Of a stretch of DNA of 64,000 nucleotides, positions 18,561 to 30,629 are shown piece after piece. Numbering within the stretch: position 1 is the first letter of the stretch; each line of letters starts with the position of its first letter. Under the pieces are notes generated by a model. It did not search any database, had not been told where the DNA came from, and saw only the letters and a list, made by a program, of their open reading frames with translations. The translations under genes and the position numbers were made by a program. Origin of the DNA: Aradus depressus (Eukaryota; Arthropoda; Insecta; Hemiptera; Aradidae); assembly GCA_963662175.1 (NCBI GenBank), contig OY759217.1, forward strand, positions 45,794,108 to 45,858,107, written 5' to 3'.

Positions 18561-20457
18561 CCTAGTAAATGATTATTTATCATTTCATTTTCCGTCCATT
18601 ACTCAACCTTCAGGGAAAGCGTTGTTTATTCTTAGAATGTTAAATTTTAGTACTTCTGATAGGTTTTTGCGATTTCTGAAAATAGGTTTAATTTGTTTTT
18701 ACTAACTGCATTATGAAATTTAATTCATTCATGGAGAGACCTATTCTCACAAGAAATTCGTAGGAGTATTATTCGTGAGAGCATTTAATTTAAATAAATA
18801 TTTTTAAAAGTTTATTAAATTATTTTATATACAACAATTTTCACTGTATTCAGTTGAAAAAAAGTGTTCCTTTTGAGAAAAATGTTATATCTGGTTATTT
18901 ACGTAACCCTTTATTACTCTCGATTATATGTTTCATTGCCCCGGAATCTGATCCTCTTTATTAAAAGATGTCATTATTTGTTTGCTATAATACATACTAT
19001 TAACCCAATATGTATTTGTTTTTCAAAGACAATTTATTACTTATAGCCTTTCAGTTTTCTCTACAACGTATACTACAACATATGTGAAGAGATTCGTGAT
19101 TAATTCAATAACATGAGGCATAAGATAAAATGTACTTAGGACATGTGACGTCTTTAATCAATTCCAGGTTCATTGCTCATTCTCTCTCCAAGTTCCAATC
19201 ACAAACAGACAACAAATGAACAAATCGAGTTCAGGGTTTTCAAAACATTTAAGTAAATTGAAAACTATTTTTTTATTATTTTTTTTTACTCGTTACAATA
19301 CTCTCTTATACTAAAAAATAGGAAAAAAAAAAAAAAAAACACATATATAAAACGAATCGTAGAATTTATTTATTGAAACATAATTAAAAATATATTTACA
19401 TATCTCATTATTAATTTTTCACACATAACAATATTTAATTGTCATTTTGCGATTGGATACATGGTGTATTGTCATCGCAATGCCGGATATATATATTTCG
19501 TTGTAGATGGCAAGAATTAAAAATACTGCCCACATCTCTTTGTATCAATTAACGATTTGAATTTATAAGTTGCATTCTCAAAGTCGTTAATATTTACTAT
19601 TTGAAAAAATGATTAGTTAATCAATCAAAATATTGTACGGAAATAAAATCACAATAAATAAATAATTTATTTTTTAAACAATACGGTTAGTAAATATTAA
19701 GTCCTCCTTAAATCTGAAAGTACTTATTATAATATATAAAAAAAATGTATTATATTTCTTTTCGAACATTATTATATTTCATAATAAATAAATATCAATT
19801 ATAATTAAAAAAGTATTAGTGAAGTGTGCTCAATGGCCAATTTTAGAATTTGTCATCGACTGCATGATTATTTGGTTGTCATCCTGTGTCGAACAACCAT
19901 AGTAGAGATAGACCCACATAGGTAGGGAGACCATGGTCCAGCACTAAGAGTGTTACATGCTTGTGAACTCTGAGTGTAATATAGTGTTAAACATCTTGCA
20001 TGAACGGTTGCATGAACTACCAGCAATACATTCGGTTAAGCGCACATTCACCTTTCAGTTAAATCCTCTGTTCTTCCTACCTCCCTATAAAAACTAAAAT
20101 GATCTGAGGTGGATTCTCATTATGTTCTCTCTAAATACGTCAAATTGATATTCTACTTGACTAAGCTAAATACAAAATTACTCTTAACGAGGCTCGAATG
20201 CGAAAATTGTTTTCGTAACTCCTCAGTATAAATACAAATATACAATTTCGCTCTTTTTTTATTCCCTTCCATTATGCGAATCAGGATTGTTTGGGACTAT
20301 TGGGGAAAGTTTTACAAGGTGGCGTTAGGAACTGTTTCGCATAGCTTTGGTGTTCGCTGCATTGCTAATAACATTTGCCTGCGCTTTCCTTTAACTTAGT
20401 TCATTAGAAGAAAACGAAACAAAGTTTTTCGGGTTATCTTTACGCATACTTGTACAT
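18561..20457. other. AT-rich region without a recognised gene
   Basis: A weak copy of dispersed repeat R lies at 19030-19250 and an A run at about 19323-19340. The remainder is AT-rich with no exon-like stretch that I can support. It separates the CRAL-TRIO gene C from the 5' side of SLC23, so promoter or first-exon sequence of SLC23 may be hidden here. Confidence 0.4.
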
Positions 20458-20459
20458 TA

Positions 20460-21002
20460 GGGTGGAACGAAAATGGCCTTTTAAAATTTTTTTTTAGTTA
20501 TTAGTTTGGTAATAGTGGAGAAAAGTTGCCTTTTAAGTTCAAAAAGAATTTAAAAAAAAAATTGGTTGCAATACTACAACATCTTGAGGTGCCGCAAAGA
20601 GCTTAAAGTTTGTAAAAAAATTGAAAAAAATGAAAAATTTTAAACTTTGATAAATTATTTTTTATGAATTTCTCGTACATATAATGTTACAAAAGATGGT
20701 TTTAAATACATATATAAGCATTAGAATTGGAAAAAATTATTAATTATAAAATATAATAAAAATAAAAAAATATTTTGTAATGTCAAATTTTGTTTTTTTT
20801 ACTTCTGTATCCTTTATTTTACAAATGTTACAGCTGCAAAATGTTTGTTTCTACTTCATTGCCACATTAAACTGGTCCTTGCGGCACCTCAAGACGTACT
20901 CCAATATTTTTCATATTTTTAATTTATCTTATCTACACTAAAAGGCAACTTTTCCGCGCTATTGCAAATTAAAAATCAAAAGGTGATTTTTTCGTTCCAC
21001 CC
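20460..21002. mobile_element. TA-flanked foldback MITE, 543 bp
   Basis: Termini GGGTGGAACGAAAA (20460) and TTTTCGTTCCACCC (21002) are perfect inverted repeats flanked by TA (20458-20459, 21003-21004). Subterminal blocks are also inverted: 'ttgaggtgccgcaa' against 'ttgcggcacctcaa', and 'gaaaagttgccttttaag' against 'aaaaggcaacttttcc'. No transposase ORF. Probably a Tc1/mariner-superfamily non-autonomous element. Confidence 0.85.
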
Positions 21003-21534
21003 TATTGTACATGCCTGTTTTTTTGGCACTTTTGGACGTCCTGACACGAAATGTATTAATTTTAAAATCTTGAGAAAACTATTTGTGGCATATACTTTCA
21101 ATATGATATCCTACTCAACTAGGTACGACACAATTTTAGTTTCTGCAAAATTGATTTATCGTGAGGGAGGTGCGCCTGCCACATGCAGATAGAGATACAG
21201 ACGCCGTAACCATAAGTTTTTTTTTTGTTTATATATTTTACCTATAAAACCTTACAAAATTAAAATTAAAACAAATTGCATTTCTAAAAAATTACAATTT
21301 AAATTGAATTGTTTTGTTAACAAATATGTCTTGATTTTATAATAATATCAAAGGAACTTAACAATAAATGCCAAGTGTGATGATTGTCATTTTCAGCCAG
21401 TCTTTCTGTTTACTTCTGGTATCCGTAAGATACAAGTTCTAGAAAATAGAAAATATATATATAGGTTAGAGGAAATATTTACGTAGGAGTAATTTTACAT
21501 ATAACTTAAAAAAATTAATTAGAAATATGGAGCT

Positions 21535-21740
21535 GGAACCCGGCCCTTAGATTTTTTATCTGGGAGTTGAAAAAACCTTGAGCACGCCGTCCTTCGTGTA
21601 GGATGTTTAGTGATGGTCCCGAGCGACGTCAGGTACTCTCTAATGACCCCTACCCTAGGTGAATAACTCTGAATAAGTAAATTGTATGACTGCCACAGTT
21701 GAATCGGGCTCATGTCCACCAAAGAGACGAAACCCGTTGA
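21535..21740 (+). mobile_element. SINE copy, head eroded
   Basis: It starts 'aacccggcccttagattttt', just after the B-box, continues through 'tgatggtcccgag' and 'acccctaccctaggtgaata', and ends 'tcgggctcatgtccaccaaa'. Confidence 0.8.
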
Positions 21741-22257
21741 CAAATAAAATTCATTTAAACAGGAAGACAATCACATTATTCTGCTTACAAATTTTAGATC
21801 CATGGATACAATTATTGGTATTTTTTTCGAGTTTTGGCGAATCCTGAAAACTTAAAAACTTTTCTTTGATTCAGTTAATCTTTCGAGGTATCGAACCTCT
21901 GCAAAAGCAAATGAGAAAAATAAAATTCATTGAGGCCATGCAATTATATTATAAAGAATAGCCACCCTCTTTCAGGGACAATAATAAACTTAAATTTTTT
22001 TTTTCACTTCTGCCATTCAAGATAATATCTCAATTTCTTCATGAAGGTTTAATATTGACAACGTTTGACATAAGTTCACTCGAAAAAAAACTTACCAAAA
22101 TCAAAATTTATTTTGTATTAATTAAAATTGACTTCTAATTAGAAATTGCTCAAATACTGAAGAAATAGCAACGCTTAGGGAGTTTTGGTTTTGGGGGATC
22201 TTCACAAAATCTTCAAAATTCATTAAAACCTCATAAATCAAGTTGATGGAATTGACG
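21741..22257. other. Downstream flank of gene C
   Basis: AT-rich sequence after the gene C stop codon. It should contain the 3' UTR, but no single polyadenylation signal stands out. Confidence 0.4.
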
Positions 22258-22434
22258 TTAGGCAACAACATTCACTATTTTATTTTTATTACCTTTTAGT
22301 CTTGATTCATTTTTTGTCAAATAACATTTACAATCATCATAGTCTAGAGTTAGTTTGCCTCCATATTCTTTAGGTAATATTTCTGGTGTGACGTACTTGT
22401 GGAGAGAAGACCAATTGGTTTTGTGGAAGTGGAT
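22258..22434 (-). CDS. Gene C exon 6 with stop codon
   Basis: It encodes IHFHKTNWSSLHKYVTPEIL, PKEYGG and a charged tail, ending with TAA at 22260-22258. In gene B the same segment is split by an additional intron. Confidence 0.93.
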   Translation of the reverse strand: MHFHKTNWSSLHKYVTPEILPKEYGGKLTLDYDDCKCYLTKNESRLKGNKNKIVNVVA

Positions 22435-25400
22435 CTGAAAAAACAGAGAAGGCGTACATGCTCCATTAATAATATGTAATAGCTTCACTATTCTTTTTAT
22501 TATTATAAATGTTGGTTAAATAAATTATAAATTGTAAGATTAGGTTTGGGGGATCAGTGGGCAATAGTGTATGTTAAATATCATAGACTATGGATTCCAA
22601 CGATTATATTTGTTGAAGGAGACAATAAAAATCAGTAAGGAAAAGCAACGTTGATATAGTCTTTAACTGGTTCAATACGAATTATTATTCACATTTAGTA
22701 AATAATAATCAACAGAAATATCATTAAGTTAGTGGGATTCGTGCGAACCTGTTTCTAGAATTTCTCAAGATCGCTGAACCGGTCCTTGAATCTTTCGAAA
22801 CTTGGTTTACTATCCTAGCACACAATTCTTTCGTTACATTTAGCATGCGATTTAAGAAGATATACCACTCATCTATTATGCGATTTTTTTTTTGAAAGTG
22901 TGAGGTTGGTTTTTAAACTTGCCAATTTTTTTTTACATTCTTTTACTCTGAAGAAGAGTCCTTTTTTATTTTATTTTTTTTCATTTGATTATTGATAGTG
23001 AAATCCGAATATTGAAGAATGATAGTAAGCAGAATAGACCCAGGTAGTAGAAATATTGATTAAACTATGGTTTCTTGGAGAGCGAAAAAAAAAAAAATGG
23101 GTTTGTGCTTATGACCACACGACAGAACATATTCGTCGGCCATTCTGTATTTTTATTGCAATAATTAAGAATTATATATATAAAAAAAATTTAGAACCAA
23201 TGGGTCGGAAAACATGAAATTCCGGTGAAATCTGAACATGAATATAATAAAAATATTTTAAACTAGGATTTGTAAATTGCACACACCGAGTGAAAATGGG
23301 GTGCCACATTGATTTTGGGTCATCCTGTATACATAGGTAATATTTAATAAAAGTTAATAAATTTAGTTTGCTTAAAGCAGATTACATAATAATTTATGTG
23401 TCGTTAATTCTGGAAAATTAGTTTTTTTTTGTTTTTTTTTCTGCTTGGAATTGAAAAAGAAACGGGAATAAATGAAAAGTGAATATATAATAATCTACAT
23501 CCTGCGGAGTTGATCATATATTATATATATTTGTTTTGTAAATTAATGTATGTACTCGTGTGTAATTATAGTAATTAATATGTAAAAAAATGTAAAAAAA
23601 TAAAATAAAATAATAATAATAAAAAAATTATATTAAATATTATGTTATTAAATCGTATGTACATAAAAATGTGCAGGTAAGGACATGTTTAAATTTGTGA
23701 AATTACTTTGCAGTGTACATACGTTTTCTTTGGTTGCTCCGCTTAAGAATGGAAACAATATTGTGACGAGGCTATTCAGAAGAATTCCGGAATTTACAAC
23801 ATGGTACTCAGCTTTTCTTATAGGTAATCCCTTTGGAAAACACAAATACAAAGTTATAATGAGAATAAAATTACAATTTAAATTTAAAATGTATATGTAT
23901 GTTAGTTATGATGTACTTCTGCTTTTAATGATCCAACTTTACAGTTGTGAGGTGTGAAATATCGTAAATATTTCCAAGAAAGGTTTTGCATGTCGAAAAT
24001 ATAGACAAAACCTCTTTCCTGAGTTTCTGTTTCGTCCATTGCTAATTCAATCCATAAGTCATCCACTTGACAATTTTCCCAGGGTTCTACTTCACCAATA
24101 ACCACATTGCCTGAAAAATATCAAATAGAGTTGCAGCGTAACGGTTCTATATACAGCCAAAGAAGAATGAAAAATACATTTCCTCAGGTATAGGAAGTAT
24201 AGGGAAGTATAGTCAGAAATTCCATGTTGAGTTTTCACCGGAATTTAATATTTTCCGACCCCCTGATTCCAAAAAATAAGAAATGATCTGAATGTTTGTC
24301 AATGAATACGAATAACTCTCGATAGAGATGAATATATCAACACAACATGTTATATAATATATAATATCTGGACATATATTATATGTCCAGAACCCTATAA
24401 GGTCGTCACTTATTGATTTTCATGGAAGGGGGGATTTGATGGATGCTTAACTCAAAAACTGTAATAACTGCCGACGTAATGAATGTAACGACAAAAAAAA
24501 GGTGGCTCAACACAAAAATCACAATAACTGCCGATGAAATGTAAGTATCGACATGAAATGTTATATGGGTCTACAATCCCTTAAGGACAACACCCATTAC
24601 ATTTAATTGAAATTGACCATATAAAAGGGGCAGAAGCTTAACACAAAAACCACAATGACTGCCGATGTAATTATAATTTAATATGACTCGCAAGTCTCTG
24701 AGTAAGACATATTGATTTTCAACCAAGTCCGTCATGGCGAAATCGAATTGCGCCATTGGTATACCTGTTATTTTAAGTTACCCTTGTTTATTATATTTAA
24801 AACTATTGAACTGCGCCAAACATCCTTTCTAACTCATACTGTATTCCGCCAACTGTATTTTTTGTTTATATGATTTGTATTCTATTTGCTATCTGTTTGG
24901 GATTGCGATTAATCTAATTCGCAAAATTCAGTTTTTTTCGTTCTGACTGTGTTTATATTCACTATTAGTCCGAGAGTCGAAGTTCTGTGATATATTATAA
25001 AAATGTGCGATATCGAGCTAAAGCAAATTGAAATATAAGTGACACATTATATCGTTTATATTGAGAAATAATTTTTTTAATGATCTGTATGTTTCTCTAT
25101 ACCTGGAGAACCTGGACTGTTTCACTAAAAGGACCGACGGGAGGGTCAACATTTTATTTCCTCGGATACATCAACTGGATTTACAAAGAGTAAGTGGTTT
25201 CTATGCCACAATTTTATAGTGATACCTAATACATTCTTGTAATTTATACAAATGTTGCCACTTTGTAAGGTAATATATAATATGTATGTAAGCAGTGTTA
25301 ATAAAATGTGTTTTGGTGGAGTTCAATGTGTGTTTCAATTTATACCTATTTTCAAATGAGCGCAGTTCAATACAAGGATTATATAGCAGTTCAATACAAG

Positions 25401-26988
25401 GATTATATAGCAGTTCAATATAAGGAGGTATACGGTTTGGCGCAATTCATTACCGGCGGTAAGTAAATTGGTATAAGAGGGAGAACAACATTTTAGTTAA
25501 TTAGTTTGCGTTGGGGAAGTAAATATAAGTGGAGAGAAAGGCTGTACATTGAAATAATATATTTCTTAATCATTTGAATTAACCGACATACAGATATGAT
25601 GAATATTTATTTTTAGTATGCTTTTAAAAACTCTGATTTATTGTCTTACCCAGTTTAAGGATATAAACCCGCCTTCCGAGTTGATCTCTATCCTTCAGTA
25701 AACAATGAACGTTCCTAGACATTGCTATCTTCTGTCGGTCACTGAACACAGTCGAAGCGAACCACGCTGGATTGTCAAACTTCACCTTGTAGACTGCTTT
25801 CATCTATTAAGCGTAAGACATGTTAAAGAATTTACTTTTTTTAAATAAATATATTATTTATATTTATCATAAATTGGTGGTTAATTATCCCCACCCTTGT
25901 ATGTTATTATTATTAATCTAAGTAACTATGTTGCTTTGGACACTTCTTTCAACAATCCGAACTTAAGTAAAAGGACATGATTTTTTTTTTTTTTTTTTTC
26001 ATGTGGATAAGTGATACCATTGTTAAGGTCTATGAAATGACTCAGCATTTAAATTTGAGTTCAAACTGATTGAATACTTATTTTACAATATAAACATTCA
26101 TATCATATCGTTTTATCCAATATTTAATCTAAATAAAAGAGAATCTTATCAAATGCCCATAAGATATCACAGTTTTATTAACTAGGGACTTTAGCACCAC
26201 AAGCATTCGTATTCAAATGTACCTCTATGTTAGCATCAGTAATCGGATATGTAAAACAGGAAAAAAAAAAAAAAAAAAAAAAAAACGCTTCAGACTAAAT
26301 CCTGCTAACATTTAAATAGGCTACACCAGTCATACAACTTCTAAGTTGAGAAACTCAGACATATTGTGAAAAAATGTAAGAAATAAATAAAACAAACTAA
26401 TTTTTTTAAATATTGTCTATTCCACATAAAAATATTAAACAAAAACTACCAGTATAAATATACTCAGACTTTTAATGAATGACGATGGTGGAATGCCGAA
26501 ACCGGTAGTTTTTGTGTAACAATGTTTTGTATAATAGACAAGATTTCAAGAAAGAAGTTTGTTTTATTTATTTATTCATATAACTGCAGTGTTAAAGCAA
26601 AATTATAATTTAAAAATGTAGTAAAAAGCTTACAATTAGTGTTCTTACTCATTAATTGTAATGAAAAAGTAAGAAATTACCTTAGCAAAAGCTTTATTCA
26701 CATCAAAATTGCTAAAATGGAGATACCTCATTATTATTTTATCATCATCACCTATGTACAATTTTGACTCACCTGAAGAAGAAAAAATGTTCAAAAAATA
26801 AGTAAACAGGAAGCGAAAGTAATTATCATTCATCTAAGAATGAAACTTAATCTTTTCTCTATACAAGTTTTAGTTGTTTTTTTTTTTCAGAAAACTGTAG
26901 TAACAATAAACTTACTTTGAACAAGTTTCCTGAGCTGAATAATTTGTTCCTCATTACTTTGAATGTTACAACAATTGGATGAGGTCAT
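22258..26988 (-). CDS. CRAL-TRIO lipid-transfer protein (gene C), six exons, complete
   Basis: Predicted cytosolic carrier of a small hydrophobic ligand, Sec14/alpha-tocopherol-transfer family. Exons 26988-26916, 26772-26681, 25803-25650, 24110-23917, 23830-23723 and 22434-22258 join in frame to 798 nt (265 aa plus stop) with GT-AG junctions throughout. Residues 1-24 start MTSSNCCNIQSNEEQIIQLR. About 26-55 carry a CRAL-TRIO N-terminal helix with a degenerate motif (IIMRYLHFSNFDVNKAF). The lipid-binding domain spans about 90-245: RRVYILKLG, EVEPWENCQVDDLW, VYIFDMQNLSWKYLRYFTPH, YHVVNSGILL, IHFHKTNWSSLHKYVTPEIL and PKEYGG. Length is close to the family norm of about 280 aa. Intron positions and phases match gene B, so it is a tandem paralogue. 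The usual LLRFLRAR helix is altered and helix loops are more divergent than in B. Ligand unknown. Confidence 0.9.
22500..23640. other. Gene C last intron
   Basis: AT-rich, with a fragment 'gtcggaaaacatgaaattcc' (23210-23235) of the Helitron-like family. No exon was recognised. Confidence 0.4.
23723..23830 (-). CDS. Gene C exon 5
   Basis: 36 codons, GLPIRKAEYHVVNSGILLNS and TILFPFLSGATKEN. Donor is GTATGTAC, acceptor ttttccaaag. Confidence 0.92.
23917..24110 (-). CDS. Gene C exon 4
   Basis: 194 bp, exactly the length of the matching gene B exon. It encodes NVVIGEVEPWENCQVDDLWI and GFVYIFDMQNLSWKYLRYFT. The donor GTACAT is weaker than the others but gives phase 0, as needed. Confidence 0.88.
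24195..24760 (+). mobile_element. Helitron-like repeat copy
   Basis: The phrases 'gagttttcaccggaattta', 'ttttccgaccccctgattcc', 'gaataactctcgatagag' and repeated 'ataactgccgacgtaatgaa' match the family. A related 3' block 'gcgttggggaagtaaatata' lies at 25508-25527. It sits in gene C intron 3. Confidence 0.65.
25330..25440. repeat. Short tandem repeat, about 24 bp, three units
   Basis: 'gcagttcaatacaaggatta' followed by 'tata' occurs twice exactly and a third time with changes around 25370-25435. Confidence 0.8.
25650..25803 (-). CDS. Gene C exon 3
   Basis: It starts MKAVYKVKFDNPAWFASTVF in frame and ends DRDQLGRRVYILKLG, the first strand of the lipid-binding domain. Donor is GTAAGACA. It aligns with gene B exon 3. 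Confidence 0.92.
26378..26575. repeat. Copy of the 4681-4812 repeat group
   Basis: It has 'atattgtctattccaca', an inner 'aaaaactaccagtataaata' facing 'gaaaccggtagtttttgt', and an outer 'agaagtttgttttatttatt' end. A similar arrangement lies at 35890-36005. Confidence 0.6.
26681..26772 (-). CDS. Gene C exon 2 (CRAL-TRIO N-terminal helix)
   Basis: Acceptor is cttcttcag, donor GTAATTTC. It encodes ESKLYIGDDDKIIMRYLHFS and NFDVNKAFAK. Confidence 0.92.
26916..26988 (-). CDS. Gene C exon 1 with start codon
   Basis: ATG at 26988, 24 codons, then phase 1 into donor GTAAGTTT. It encodes a hydrophilic N-terminus (EEQIIQLRKLVQ). The frame and phase agree with the next exon, which supports this start. 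Confidence 0.85.
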
Positions 26989-28569
26989 CTTGTTTTCGAC
27001 ACTTCTCTCAACAAACTGAACTTGTTTAAGATATGCCACTTTATCACCAAACCTTTTTTTTCCTTTCTTTTATTACATAAACATTAATATATTTTATTTT
27101 GTGTTATTTTTTTCCTTTGGTCTAACTATTTATACTATCAGGAACTGTTTTTTTATCTACTAAATTTTATCATTTCCTTTAATTACGTGGAGGGATCTAT
27201 AGGGGCAAATTAGTTCATTCACTTTTAATAAAAAAACAATGTTATTTTTTTTATTTTGTTTTTTTATTGACTATACAAAAAGTTATTGTTTCCTACTATA
27301 GCCTTAACGAGTATAATATTTTGCGAATTATCGAAACACAGCTAACAAAATATAATAATTAATACATATTTTGTAGGTATACATAAATATATTTTAAAGT
27401 TCGAATCTTGTATAAACTGAACAGATAATAAAACCCTCAAAGTGCTTTCTACGGAAATACTAAAACTTAAACGTGCTCTTGCGATTAAGCATGAATGGAC
27501 AAATCATAAAGCAAGAAGCAAAAACACAAAAAAGCATACATTTACACAGGCATTGTTATTATTTATAAATTCAACCCATCATGGTTTCTTTTTTTATTAA
27601 AATTTATTTTTCCATTAATGATTTCATTATTTTTACAGCATATTAGCCATTAAAATTTTACTGGTAGGCAAAAAAAAAAGAGAAAATTAGTGAAGCAGAA
27701 AGTTTAAAAAAAATGCAATTCTCTCAATGAAAAATAAGTGTTTTTAATTGAGTAACCTTTTTAAATAGTATTATTTGAGTAAACATACTACGATTTGTAC
27801 TTGCTAGGAGGGATCTGAGAGAAGCCAACACCACTCAGAAATATCTTATCAAACATAACTTATCAAACTAGACCTGTTGATGCTCCGTCATGCGCTCTGC
27901 CAACAAAGCACCTCCCAACGAAGCCATATCGATGCCTTTTCTACATCGACAGGAGTCGAATGTCTTCAACTTGGATTTTAAAGAAACTTGAATTCGAGTT
28001 TGCAATTAATACAGTAATTCAACTTCCTTCTCTATGAAGTTTGAAAATATTCGTTAAATAATATTGACGTCAGAAACATTTAAAATTTCTATTGTAGAGG
28101 AAATCATTTTTCTAGACATTTTGCTTTTTCCCATTTCTAAAGGGCTTTCTGTTCGTTTCTGAGAGCGAAAAATTATTTGGTCTTGGATTTCAAAGTTTCC
28201 TTCAGATCTTTGTGTTTTGTTCTGACTCTCCTAAATTCTTCACTCTCTTAACTCAAGAACCGCTAAACGAATATTTATGAAACTTGGTATATAATAATAT
28301 AGGTTTGGCACATAGGTGGTTCTATTCTATTTAAAATTTTGCATAATTGGTTAATAATTAAGACCTGCAACGATTCAAAAAAAAAAAAAAACATTTCTGT
28401 CAAAAGGGATATTTTATCGCAAAATTTGTAGTGATAAAGATGTTTCCGCCCAACAAAATATAAATAATGGTGACAATCAACAGTACAATAATTAAAAGGT
28501 AAGTTGACATATGAGGAGGCTTTGTGCAATTACTTGGCAGACTTTTTGTATACTCAGTTATACTTAGAA
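26989..28569. other. Between genes B and C, upstream of gene C
   Basis: AT-rich with long T and A runs. At about 28200-28450 there is a stretch ('ctcaagaaccgctaaacgaa', 'tatgaaacttggta') of the kind found in Helitron-like non-autonomous repeats. The gene C promoter should lie near 27000-27300, but no motif is convincing. Confidence 0.4.
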
Positions 28570-28720
28570 TTGAGGAAGTTATGTCACAGATCAGAAATTC
28601 TTATTGAGTTTTCACGGGAATTTCGTGTTTTCCGACCATCTGATTCCAAAAATGAAAATATAAAATTTCCCTAATAGAATAAATACAGCGAATTGAAATT
28701 TTATATATTCAACTTGTTAG
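28570..28720 (+). mobile_element. Helitron-like repeat fragment
   Basis: 'gaagttatgtcacagatcag', 'ttgagttttcacgggaattt' and 'gtgttttccgaccatctgat' match the 5' half of the family. Confidence 0.6.
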
Positions 28721-29724
28721 GAAATTGTAAAAACTTAGCCAAAATCACTAATTATCCTTGATGTAATAGAAACAAGTGTTAAGGATGAGGCTTATAAAAA
28801 AAAAAAAAAATCAAATACACGATGTAAAAACTTTATTTGTAATAATTTAAAACTTATGCGCACACTGCAGCAATATTCAGAATATTGTAAGAATCCATAT
28901 CACAAGATAAAATTTAGTTTACCTTAAAGTAGGAATATCTAACTCTTTTTGATTACATTCAAAAAATCGTTACTTATACAACAAATTAAAAATATTTATA
29001 TACACATGTATGTTTAATAAAATAAATTATTACCCTTGTTTAATTAATATAGTTTTATACAATGTCTATACGTGTATAAAAATATTGTTTCTAACTAATA
29101 TAACTTTATAACAAGTTCAAACTGTAGGTATTCAAAAATACATTATATAAAAGATTATAGTAAAGAATATAGTATACAATTGGTCCATATGTCTTAAATG
29201 ATTGCCACAAGTTATTATCAAACTATATTAAGTTATCCCAAATTGTATTAAACAAGAAAAAAATGTTAATTACAAGAAAATAAACGCATAATGGGAGTTA
29301 ATTTAAAAAAAAAAATGTAAGGTGCTTAAATGGGCAAGTTTTTAATTTTTTTTTACTTACAAGGCTCGAGAATAAAGGACGTGATCGATTTTTTTAAAGC
29401 ATCGCGAATGATAAAAGTACACATATAATTCAATAATTTGAATTCCCGCAAAAAAGTATCCGTGCTGCCCCGGAGGACTGTGGGAAACAGTGAAACTAGT
29501 TGGATGACATAGGTATGCCATAATCTTCTCGACCAGCCCTATGGAGATTTAACTTATTCTATCTAAAAATTGAAAAACTTTATTTGTTTGTAGGGATATT
29601 CTCCACTCAATGTGAGTTGACACATTTAAATACAATTTTCAGAATTACTCTTGAAATAATAAAATAAATATGAAACAAAGCAGATTCTGGAAGAAAAAAA
29701 AAATATATATATTTCTTTTTTTGT

Positions 29725-29728
29725 CTGC

Positions 29729-29792
<64 letters not shown>
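29725..29792. repeat. (TA)n microsatellite
   Basis: An uninterrupted TA run of about 60 bp follows 'tgctatatgta'. Confidence 0.95.
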
Positions 29793-29794
<2 letters not shown>

Positions 29795-30047
29795 AAACGA
29801 GAAAAGTCACAAAGGAATAATATCATGAAATTTAAAGGTTTAGTAAACATTTGCAATACAAACTAATAATCAAAAGAAAATTATAACAAGATACCAACAA
29901 ATAAATAATAATAGGATTGGTAAAAAACAATTCATCCAAAGAACAGAACATCTACTCATTAGTTATAAATAATTTAGCAAAGAACTTCACACTGTGGTAA
30001 TCAACAAGAGGAAATACATCCTTGGCTTCTCAATCGACAGTATATCT

Positions 30048-30093
30048 ACCAGAGCGCTCTGGTAGTAGGCGATATAGGGCACAATAACTAACC
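30048..30093 (+). mobile_element. SINE 3' tip
   Basis: Only 'ccagagcgctctggtagtag', 'gcgatata' and an ending 'cacaataactaac' remain from the 3' end of the SINE. Confidence 0.7.
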
Positions 30094-30579
30094 ATTCTTG
30101 GCTTCTCTGGCCTGTTAGTAACCTCGTGTCTCTCTCAAGATGCTTGAATCAGTCAGCAAGTTATTCAACACCCTAAATCCACTTTAGGAAGATTGATGGA
30201 ATCTTCACGAAACTATGCACATTCCATACAAGCCATAGTTGATAACCGTCAAGTTGTTAGCAGCTGTGTTTGCAAACAACACTTAACTAGTGATCTCAGA
30301 GCAACCTCCTCTTTTGGCTTTGCGACCTTGAAAGTGACCCATTAATTACTTTACAATTTGAATTACTTTCTTACTTTAAACACAACTTGTCTATTGATTT
30401 GTTGCTAGTTTGCTTTCGCCTACTTCAGAAGACAAACATTTATTTGTATTCCAACTAGAGGAAACTTGCCCATTTTTCAATATACTATCTAGAGCTAACC
30501 ATTTAAAAATATATATATATATTAATGTACAAATTGGGATTTTTTATGTATCACATCTTATTGTTTCTTTCGTAATAAA

Positions 30580-30629
30580 TTAGGGATTTTCTTCATTTTC
30601 ATCCACATGATAGCCAAGAGATCTCATTT
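30580..30629 (-). CDS. Gene B exon 7 with stop codon
   Basis: Acceptor is tttttcag. It encodes EMRSLGYHVDENEENP and stops with TAA at 30582-30580. The frame joins exon 6 by the split Glu codon. Confidence 0.85.

Larger units (their letters stand above)
28721..30579. other. Downstream flank of gene B
   Basis: AT-rich sequence with a (TA)n run and a 46-bp SINE tip. Nothing else was recognised; the gene B 3' UTR must begin at 30579. Confidence 0.4.

Noticed and set aside
29607..29810. 67-codon minus-strand frame rich in YI repeats
   Set aside because: It is translation of the (TA)n microsatellite.
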